A DNA stretch of 8,758 bases from Nitrospirota bacterium (GTDB lineage Bacteria; Nitrospirota; Nitrospiria; Nitrospirales; Nitrospiraceae). Under the pieces are notes generated by a model, which was not told where the DNA came from, made no database searches, and was given only the letters and a program-made list of their open reading frames with translations. The translations under genes were made by a program, and so were the position numbers. Below are positions 1 to 4,644 of the stretch, piece after piece (the first letter of the stretch is position 1; every line of letters begins with the position of its first letter). The stretch is taken from positions 1 through 8,758 of the forward strand of contig VBOM01000058.1 of NCBI GenBank assembly GCA_005877535.1. Direction: 5' to 3'.

Positions 1-330
1 CTCCTGCTCGCTACGACCAACGCCGTGGGCCACACGGTCGTAGACGACGAAGCGGTCGGCGAATTTCTCGCCACCATCCTGCTTGCGCGCTATCCTGCTC
101 GACTCACGGCCCGCTACGGTTTTACTGTGGACGGGCTGACTAGTGCGGCTGTGATCGACGCCATCGGCAAAAAGCGCGGCTGTCTACTGACAAGAAGCGG
201 CGGCGGGATAGACCGAGACAAAGCTGCGAGGATACTCTTGTCGGACTACCGCGACGGTACACTTGGCCGCACCAGCTTGGAGACACCGGAAAGGCGGGCG
301 GAGGAACTTCCCCTGATAGTAAGCGTGTGA
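1..330 (+). CDS. rbgA: Ribosome biogenesis GTPase RbgA/YlqF, C-terminal part (5' end outside window)
   Basis: The frame is open from base 1 to a TGA at 328-330 and gives 109 residues. They match the helical C-terminal domain of the circularly permuted GTPase RbgA (YlqF), which helps late assembly of the 50S ribosomal subunit. Visible signatures are LLLATTNAVG at the left edge (the KLA-x-TGAI-like segment of the family), a YPARLTARYG segment, and the conserved end IGKKRGCLL, then GGGID, then LLSDYRDGTLGRTSLE. The G1-G5 GTPase motifs lie upstream of the window, so nucleotide binding cannot be checked. The GTG at 25 lies inside this homology and is not the start. The gene converges with the RNB exoribonuclease on the other strand, 151 bp away. 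The family call is firm; the GTPase activity is inferred from the family. Confidence 0.85.
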   Translation, partial: LLLATTNAVGHTVVDDEAVGEFLATILLARYPARLTARYGFTVDGLTSAAVIDAIGKKRGCLLTRSGGGIDRDKAARILLSDYRDGTLGRTSLETPERRAEELPLIVSV

Positions 331-332
331 AG

Positions 333-352
333 CGTACGTCGCGAGACGTACG
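333..352. other. Perfect 8-bp hairpin with GNRA-type loop between convergent genes
   Basis: CGTACGTC (333-340) and GACGTACG (345-352) are exact reverse complements around the loop GCGA, which fits the GNRA tetraloop rule when transcribed from the + strand. It begins 3 bases after the rbgA stop codon. No T-run follows on either strand, so a classical intrinsic terminator is not supported. An RNA 3'-end stabiliser or a repeat remnant is possible. Confidence 0.5.
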
Positions 353-406
353 TGAAATGCGTGAACAGCCCGACATGGGCAGTTTATATGTTGTGTCGGT
401 TTTTCT

Positions 407-437
407 AGTTTGTTTCGTTCCTTGAACAAGACAAACT
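407..437. terminator. Long imperfect hairpin between convergent genes (possible terminator)
   Basis: Bases 407-420 pair with 424-437 around a 3-base CTT loop. There are 14 positions with one C-A mismatch and one G-T wobble. It lies 45 bp beyond the stop of the RNB gene (-) and 77 bp beyond the rbgA stop (+), where a bidirectional terminator would be expected. A TTTTT run lies on its left side (+ strand), which reads as A's for the RNB transcript. The usual U-tract is therefore absent on either exit side, and the terminator role is only inferred from stem strength and position. Confidence 0.4.
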
Positions 438-481
438 CAATACACCTCTATAAGCAGACAAACGAGAGGACGACGACTCCC

Positions 482-1945
482 TCACGATCCGACTCTGACG
501 AAGTCGATGTACCCTCGTTCGACGTCCGTGCTCACGAGTTCCACTTGCACACTATCTCCGACGTCGAAGCCATGCTCGCCCATCACCATTTTCCCTTCGA
601 CCGGCGGATTAAGGAGACGGACCCACGTGCCCCTGTCTGACGCGCCCGTCACGATGGCGTCGAAGCGTTGTCTAATCCGCGATTCGAGCAACAGGGCGGC
701 GGCGGATTTGCGGAGCTGCCGCTCGACTTTTTCCGCATCGTCTTCTTTCTCGGTACAGTGGCCGGCCAGATACTTCAGTTCTTCCGGATTGTACGCAGGG
801 GGCGCTCCGGTCAAGGCCGCTTTGATCAGCCGCTGGGTGATCAGATCGGGAAAGCGCCGGTTGGGAGCCGTGGAATGGGTGTACCCCTTCACCGCGAGCC
901 CGAAATGTTCGGGAGCGCCATCCTTCGACTGGTCAAGCACATACTCGCCTCTGCCAATGAGCTTCACGATGGCCAGTGACAGATCCGGAAATCTGAGGGG
1001 GTCGGCCTGCCGGCGCGCGACGAGAAACGATTCGAGCGCACTCGCATCTGGCTCCGGGGGTAAGTGCTCCCCCCAACGGACGGCCACCTCAATAATCCGC
1101 TGCCAGCGTTCAGGAGAGCGCAGGATGCGGCGGAAGGAGGGCACGCCCTTTCCATTCAGATAGGATACCGTCGCCTGATTCGCTGCGATCATAAAGTCTT
1201 CGATCAGTTCCTTGGCGCGATTCTTCTGCTCGACCCTGAGATCGGTCAGGACCTGACCCTCAAACACGGCTCGTGGTTCAATCGTTTCAAGACTTAGAGC
1301 TCCCTGCCGGTGTCGTCGTGCCTTGAGCCGCTGCGCAACCTGGTCTTGGAGGCGGAGTTGCGCTTCGAGACCGGAGACGGCCTTGACCCGCTCAGGCGCG
1401 GGCGTCTCCCCAGCGAGCCACGCGGCGACGCTGTTATACGCGAGTTTCGCGTGGTTGCGGACCAGGGCCCGAAAGAGGGTCGAACTGAGGACTGCCCCAT
1501 CCTCCGCAATCACCATCTCCACGACGATTGCGAGGCGGTCTTGACCTTCGCCGAGAGATGTCAAATCCGTCGACAGCTTTTCCGGCAGCATAGGGAACAT
1601 GTCGCCGGCCGTGTAGACCGACGTCGTATTGTGCTTGGCATGAGCATCCAGGGCTGATTCCCTCCTGACCAGAGCGTCCACGTCGGCAATCGCGACCAGG
1701 ATTGTTACAGACCGATCAGGCTGTGGTTCAGCCACGGTGAGTTGGTCGAGGTCTCGGGAGTCGTCGTTGTCGATCGACGCCCAGAGTAGGCCCGTTAGGT
1801 CACGCATGTTCGCGTGTCGGTCTGGGGCAGCAGCCTGTATACGGTCAACCTCGGCCATCGCCGCGTCAGAAAAATCCGGTAATAAGTCACGTTCTATCAT
1901 GGCGCGACGAGCGATATTCTTGAGATCTGCGCGATGAGTTTTCAT
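482..1945 (-). CDS. RNB-domain exoribonuclease (RNase II/R superfamily)
   Basis: A 487-residue protein of the RNase II/R superfamily, which degrades RNA 3' to 5' with Mg2+. The catalytic entry motif is SIDNDDSRDLDQ at 57-68, followed by VAIADVDALV at 84-93. The helix AKELIEDFMIAANQATVSYL at 244-263 and YTHSTAPNRRFPDLITQRL at 355-373 match the RNB substrate-binding segments, the latter including the arginine equivalent to RNase II Arg500. About 65 C-terminal residues (423-487) look like an S1-type RNA-binding barrel. There is no room for the two N-terminal cold-shock domains of E. coli RNase II (about 640 residues). Of the four metal-site aspartates, D59, D65 and D67 are present but the fourth is Q68. 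I recall the same DLDQ form in short bacterial RNB proteins, so it may be a subfamily trait. The ATG at 1943-1945 follows a GAAGGG ribosome site. I do not assign a gene symbol. Confidence 0.9.
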   Translation of the reverse strand: MKTHRADLKNIARRAMIERDLLPDFSDAAMAEVDRIQAAAPDRHANMRDLTGLLWASIDNDDSRDLDQLTVAEPQPDRSVTILVAIADVDALVRRESALDAHAKHNTTSVYTAGDMFPMLPEKLSTDLTSLGEGQDRLAIVVEMVIAEDGAVLSSTLFRALVRNHAKLAYNSVAAWLAGETPAPERVKAVSGLEAQLRLQDQVAQRLKARRHRQGALSLETIEPRAVFEGQVLTDLRVEQKNRAKELIEDFMIAANQATVSYLNGKGVPSFRRILRSPERWQRIIEVAVRWGEHLPPEPDASALESFLVARRQADPLRFPDLSLAIVKLIGRGEYVLDQSKDGAPEHFGLAVKGYTHSTAPNRRFPDLITQRLIKAALTGAPPAYNPEELKYLAGHCTEKEDDAEKVERQLRKSAAALLLESRIRQRFDAIVTGASDRGTWVRLLNPPVEGKMVMGEHGFDVGDSVQVELVSTDVERGYIDFVRVGS

Positions 1946-1991
1946 TTTCCCTTCAAACTGGTGGTTAACCCTACGAGGTGCATGGTTCTGA

Positions 1992-2022
1992 TTGCGTTCT
2001 CGGTTTGTACCAGCTATATGAT
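1992..2022 (+). promoter_or_regulatory. Candidate sigma70-type promoter for the membrane-protein gene
   Basis: TTGCGT at 1992-1997 resembles a -35 box. TATATGAT at 2015-2022 offers a -10 box, either TATATG with a 17-bp spacer or TATGAT with a 19-bp spacer. It lies in the 157-bp divergent gap between the RNB gene (-) and the membrane-protein gene (+), with a leader of about 75 bases. It is a weak match, placed by inspection only. Confidence 0.3.
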
Positions 2023-2025
2023 AGG

Positions 2026-2035
2026 CACGTACGTG
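2026..2035. promoter_or_regulatory. 10-bp perfect palindrome CACGTACGTG, possible operator
   Basis: CACGTACGTG is its own reverse complement and sits just 3' of the candidate -10 box, about where transcription would begin. A dimeric repressor site is conceivable, but no regulator gene is nearby and a palindrome of this length can arise by chance. Confidence 0.25.
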
Positions 2036-2102
2036 GCCTCACGCTAGAGCCGCCTCCGTGAAGTGAACCGATGAATAATTGAACTGTCCGTTTCTACGTA
2101 TT

Positions 2103-2573
2103 ATGCGTGACAACATAGCAATTAATATACTTCGATGGATCATCGCGGTTCCGGCAGGGGTCATGCTATGGTTCGCTGCGAACCATTCTATTGGAATGGC
2201 ATTCGGCATTATCCATGGGTTTGAACGTGTCGATGCTTTTTGGGAAGCGCCGGATATGGATGGGGTGCCAATTATTGGCACATACATTATATTTGTTACG
2301 AGGACTATTGCCGCTGCTTCCCTTGTGGGTGTGATTATCTATATAGTACCGCGCTATCACAAACAGGTGGCGATTATTGCTGCCTCGCTTGTATCCGCCA
2401 CCGCCGTAGGATTTTTGGGGTTCATTTTGATTCAAGCTGCGAATGCAGACCCCACCATCGGCCCGGATGTTTGGTACAGACATATTCTTGACATGCTGAG
2501 CATTATCTTGGGCGCGATATTAGGTGCATGGACGGCATCTGGAAATCAGAAACGCCGGGCTCACGCGTCGTGA
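2103..2573 (+). CDS. Small four-helix membrane protein, unknown function
   Basis: I do not recognise this 156-residue protein. It shows four hydrophobic stretches, at about 6-27, 58-82, 88-112 and 128-146. A loop rich in acidic and aromatic residues (about 40-57) lies between helices 1 and 2, and the basic tail NQKRRAHAS should be cytoplasmic. There is no signal-peptide cleavage site and no charged catalytic motif. I chose the ATG at 2103. A TTG at 2079 would add eight residues (MNCPFLRI), and neither has a clear ribosome site, so the start is uncertain. Base use is visibly AT-richer than the flanking genes (many ATT, ATA and TAT codons), which hints at acquisition from elsewhere. It is divergent from the RNB gene and followed 98 bp later by repeat R1. 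Good hydropathy and a long open frame support a real gene; its function is open. Confidence 0.6.
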   Translation: MRDNIAINILRWIIAVPAGVMLWFAANHSIGMAFGIIHGFERVDAFWEAPDMDGVPIIGTYIIFVTRTIAAASLVGVIIYIVPRYHKQVAIIAASLVSATAVGFLGFILIQAANADPTIGPDVWYRHILDMLSIILGAILGAWTASGNQKRRAHAS

Positions 2574-2670
2574 GTGCTTCGAGTAGAACGCTGCAAACGG
2601 CTGCACCTTTCAGTGCGCCGTCGCCTTGACGTCCCAGTGTCCCATCTCAATAATCAATCCCGCCCAACCG

Positions 2671-2818
2671 CATGGTGAAAAACCCGACAGCGCCAGAGAC
2701 CGTGACGCGTGAAACGCAAGAACTGGCTGGTTTCTCTTGTGTGTTTGGTCTGTTTGGTTGAACGAGACAGACCAGATGAACCAAATCAACCTGTCCCGTC
2801 AGTCTCGCTGGTCCCGTT
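2671..2818. repeat. Palindromic intergenic repeat, copy R1 (degenerate ends)
   Basis: This is the most diverged of four same-orientation copies. It aligns along its whole length with R2: CATGGTGAAAAA at the left (R2: CATGCTGAAAAA), then AGACCGT, GGCTGGT, TCTCTTGT, CAGATGAACCA and a CCGTC-rich right side. A central stem pairs TGGTCTGT (2746-2753) with ACAGACCA (2767-2774). The terminal inverted repeat seen in R3 is eroded here. It ends about 24 bp from the stop codon of the degenerate AAA+ gene. Confidence 0.75.
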
Positions 2819-2841
2819 TGTCGTGCCGGAATCCCCCATAC

Positions 2842-3357
2842 TTACTTCTTCCTCATCTGCCCGGTCCCCGTCGTTCCCACCATGACGACCGCCTGCGTCC
2901 AGGGAGAAAAGGCCTGCTCGATGTGTCGCTTTCCATCGGTCGTGAGGATGACGATTCCGTTGTGACTCTCAATGCGCTGGAGAAAATGGGCCGTCTCCGG
3001 ATTCGCGGATTGGTCATTGGCATCGTTGACCTTACTGCCGATCCCGAACAGCGCGTCTATTTCATCGAAGAAGAGGATCGCGCCACTGGCTTCTGCTTTA
3101 TCAAATACGTCGTTCAGATTCTTCTCCGTCTCGCCGATGTATTGGCTCACCACCGCCGATAAATCCACCCTGAACAAATCTACTTTCAACGTCTCGGCCA
3201 ACGTCTCGGCAGATTTCCTCCGGCGGAGCGCCGTGGAACCGGACAGGATCAGGACCGCGGCGGATGTCGCCTTGGACTTCTTCACTCGACGCACCGACGT
3301 TGCCTTCTTCTGCATCGCCGCTCGCGTTCGCTTCCCTCTGATCACGCTGTCTGACAT
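2842..3357 (-). CDS. Truncated, degenerate AAA+ ATPase (CDC48-like core, probably inactive)
   Basis: This 171-residue protein is clearly an AAA+ relative. DLFRVDLSAVVSQYIGETEKNL (60-81) and AILFFDEIDALFG (93-105, Walker B D98 E99) match the AAA+ proteins of the type found with extracellular contractile injection systems and as singletons. Hallmarks are lost: in the ungapped alignment the Walker A GxGKT becomes L-R-R-R (44-47), sensor 1 Asn is D141 in LTTDG, and the FLRRIRF arginine-finger segment reads FSPWTQA (150-156). The lid domain is absent. If a two-residue gap is allowed, K48-S49 could be a displaced remnant of GKS, but the glycines are still missing. I chose the ATG at 3355-3357 (MSDSV). 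Longer starts (3399, 3525) run into repeat R2, and no strong ribosome site marks any of them. The gene is bracketed by R1 and R2. It is either a pseudo-ATPase or a decaying gene whose frame is still open. Confidence 0.6.
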   Translation of the reverse strand: MSDSVIRGKRTRAAMQKKATSVRRVKKSKATSAAVLILSGSTALRRRKSAETLAETLKVDLFRVDLSAVVSQYIGETEKNLNDVFDKAEASGAILFFDEIDALFGIGSKVNDANDQSANPETAHFLQRIESHNGIVILTTDGKRHIEQAFSPWTQAVVMVGTTGTGQMRKK

Positions 3358-3393
3358 GTCTTCGTTACGCCCCCTCAGTGCGTTGAACCATAG

Positions 3394-3561
3394 CGGCATG
3401 CTGAAAAAGTCTGCCGGCGCCACAGACCGTAGCGCGGGAAGCGCGAGGACCGGCTGGTCTCTCTTGTTCATTTTGTCTGTTTGGTTTATTTGGTTGGACG
3501 AGACCAACCAGATGAACCAGATCAACCCTCATCCGTCTCGCCCGTCCCGCCCAGCATCTTG
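3394..3561. repeat. Palindromic intergenic repeat, copy R2
   Basis: The left end GGCATGCTGA (3395-3404) and right end CCAGCATCTTG (3551-3561) are imperfect inverted repeats of each other and match the ends of R3. Inside, TGGTTGG (3491-3497) pairs exactly with CCAACCA (3504-3510). The element fills most of the 341-bp gap between the divergent AAA+ gene and the small helical gene. The minus-strand frame of the AAA+ gene stays open through it, giving a spurious N-terminal extension. Confidence 0.8.
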
Positions 3562-3682
3562 TGGAAGTGTTATTCAGTCGTGTCACCAAAGCACCCTCCA
3601 GAGTTTGCAGGCGTCAGCTTGCGGATCTTATCTTCAATTGATCACAATGGCCAGTGGCTCACCGTGCAGGAATCCATCCATC

Positions 3683-3689
3683 GGAAGGA
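3683..3689 (+). promoter_or_regulatory. Strong ribosome binding site deciding the 3699 start
   Basis: GGAAGGA lies 9 bases before the ATG at 3699-3701. This favours that ATG over an in-frame GTG at 3654, which has no such site. The remaining leader (3562-3682) shows no convincing promoter to my eye. Confidence 0.75.
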
Positions 3690-3698
3690 ACTCGCCTG

Positions 3699-4046
3699 AT
3701 GACACCAGCAGCGCTGATTGAACAGGAACTCGCGGCAGCAGAGGCCGCGCGACAGAACAGTAACGACGGGAAGGCGCGAGTCTGTGCTCGACGCGCCGTA
3801 GCCCTCGCCACCGAGGCGTGGTTGGCGCGGCTCCCTCTTCCACGATGGCGCGGGGATGCGATGAACCATCTCCGGAAGATTCAGCAGGACGCGGCCTTCC
3901 CTCTTGCCATCCGCCAGGCAGCCGAGCGATTGACCACCTCGGTGACCCGTCAGCGTACGGCCCCCTTCACGGCAGACCCCGTCGCCGACGCGAAACTGAT
4001 CATCGCCCATCTGAGCAGCACCAATTCAGACAACGCGCCTCGATGA
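3699..4046 (+). CDS. Small helical protein, unknown function
   Basis: A 115-residue protein I cannot assign to a named family, although it resembles hypothetical proteins with an EGRARVCARRA-like segment that I recall from several bacterial phyla. It looks all-helical. A helix rich in Ala and Glu (4-19) is followed by NDGKARVCARRAVALATEAWL (22-42), a PLPRWRGDAM turn (47-55), LRKIQQDAAFPLAIRQAAERL (58-78), and DPVADAKLIIAHL (93-105). The RRAVALATEAWL helix is reminiscent of HEPN-like four-helix bundles, but the catalytic R-x4-6-H motif is not evident, so I do not call it HEPN. There is no signal peptide or membrane segment. It begins 137 bp after R2 and ends 3 bp before R3. A good ribosome site and normal codon use support a real gene. 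Confidence 0.65.
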   Translation: MTPAALIEQELAAAEAARQNSNDGKARVCARRAVALATEAWLARLPLPRWRGDAMNHLRKIQQDAAFPLAIRQAAERLTTSVTRQRTAPFTADPVADAKLIIAHLSSTNSDNAPR

Positions 4047-4049
4047 CGA

Positions 4050-4185
4050 GCAGGATGCTGAAAAGTCTGCCAACGCCACAGACCCTGGCGCGTGATACGC
4101 GAGACGTGCGAGGAAGGCGCGACATGGACAGATTGAATTTCCACCTCATCTCGCCCATCCCGCCAGTCTCGCTCAGCTATCCTGC
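4050..4185. repeat. Palindromic intergenic repeat, copy R3, with terminal inverted repeats
   Basis: The ends show the clearest terminal inverted repeat: GCAGGATGCTGA at 4050-4061 and TCAGCTATCCTGC at 4173-4185, whose reverse complement is GCAGGATAGCTGA (one inserted base). The interior keeps the ACAGACC and CGCGAGACGTGCGAGG segments and the CTCGCCCATCCCGCC right side. It has lost the central TGGTY-type palindrome present in R1, R2 and R4. At 136 bp with terminal inverted repeats and no coding capacity it is MITE-like; I see no convincing target-site duplication. Confidence 0.8.
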
Positions 4186-4261
4186 GGGAGCGTTCTCCTA
4201 TTGTGCCAGATGTTCGGACCACCGAAGTTCTCGCGTGCCACAATAGCTTCTTCTCAGCCTG

Positions 4262-4390
4262 CTAAACCTCTCTTAAAGGGAGCGGCAGACTGTCCTTCCC
4301 TACGCGCACCAACGACCCTCCTTCTTCGGAATGATCCTTCCAAATTCGCTCGTAATCTCTTCAGGGATGGGGGCTGCTTGATCTCTCACT
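4262..4390. repeat. Repeat copy B, duplicate of the zwf 3' end and downstream DNA
   Basis: This stretch aligns with 4515-4644, which spans the last 20 codons of zwf and 66 bp beyond. Shared landmarks are CTTAAAGGGAGCGGC, a GCGC-x-AACGACC segment, and a 19-base exact match at 4358-4376 against 4612-4630. Read on the minus strand it gives RDQAAPIPEEITSEFGRII, nearly the zwf tail. No ribosome site or start suggests a gene of its own. It lies in the same orientation as copy A, 253-254 bp away. Confidence 0.75.
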
Positions 4391-4514
4391 GCGCACAGCT
4401 TTCTCACCCGCCCACCCACTGGCAGATATTTTTTCACCCGCCCTACCCTCCGATTGCTTCGCAATCGATTTCCCGTGACGTGCCATGAATCCAGGCGAGG
4501 GCCTTCCAACTTCT
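4391..4514. other. Gene-free spacer with G-rich repeats and a short hairpin
   Basis: Between repeat copies B and A I see no gene. It contains a direct repeat, TCACCCGCCC-A-CCC and TCACCCGCCCTACCC, about 30 bp apart; on the minus strand each is a cluster of three GGG runs. A perfect 7-bp hairpin CGATTGC-TTC-GCAATCG lies at 4451-4467. The minus-strand frame is open across this spacer, but nothing supports translation. Confidence 0.5.
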
Positions 4515-4644
4515 CTATACCTTTTCTTAAAGGGAGCGGCCGAGGCTGCCCTTTACTGCGCGCATCGAACGACCACGTTTCTATATGTTTCCTCCAAGCT
4601 TGCTCGTTACTTCTTCAGGGATGGGGGCTGATTGATCTCCCACT
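4515..4644. repeat. Repeat copy A, overlapping the zwf 3' end
   Basis: A 130-bp copy of the element at 4262-4390. Its right boundary (about 4644) falls at zwf codon 433, the point where resemblance to other glucose-6-phosphate dehydrogenases stops. The zwf stop codon (4581-4583) lies inside it. The position suggests that the element replaced the original 3' end of zwf, or that zwf captured it. Confidence 0.75.
4528..4555 (-). terminator. Possible zwf transcription terminator hairpin
   Basis: TAAAGGG-AGC (4528-4537) pairs with GCT-CCCTTTA (4545-4555) with one bulged base at 4548, starting 26 bases beyond the zwf stop. On the zwf strand the stem is followed by AAGAAAAGG rather than T's, so factor-independent termination is doubtful. 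It lies within repeat copy A and is poorly kept in copy B. Confidence 0.3.

Noticed and set aside
25..27. GTG as the start of a 101-residue gene
   Set aside because: Homology to RbgA continues in frame to base 1, so the true start is outside the window.
507..1163. 218-residue plus-strand open frame
   Set aside because: It lies wholly antisense to the RNB exoribonuclease, whose motifs are conserved; this is a typical GC-rich shadow frame.
3358..3525. N-terminal extension of the AAA+ gene to an upstream start at 3525 (MIWFIWLV…)
   Set aside because: The extra 56 residues are translated repeat R2 (WLVSSNQINQTDK reflects its palindrome), without protein-family resemblance or a ribosome site.
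3654..3698. GTG start 15 codons upstream for the small helical protein
   Set aside because: The ATG at 3699 has a strong GGAAGGA site at good spacing; the GTG has none.
2972..3721. Long plus-strand open frame across the AAA+ gene and R2
   Set aside because: It is antisense to the AAA+ homology, its translation resembles nothing, and it runs through repeat DNA.
2671..4185. CRISPR array from the repeated sequences
   Set aside because: The repeats are about 136-168 bp, diverged and irregularly spaced with genes between them; there are no uniform short repeats or spacers.
4050..4185. Integron attC site
   Set aside because: The ends do not show the R'/R'' core sites (GTTRRRY type), and no integrase or consistent gene orientation is seen.
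4300..4509. Minus-strand 69-residue open frame containing APIPEEITSEFG
   Set aside because: It has no ribosome site and no family beyond the duplicated zwf tail. It is better explained as repeat copy B plus spacer.
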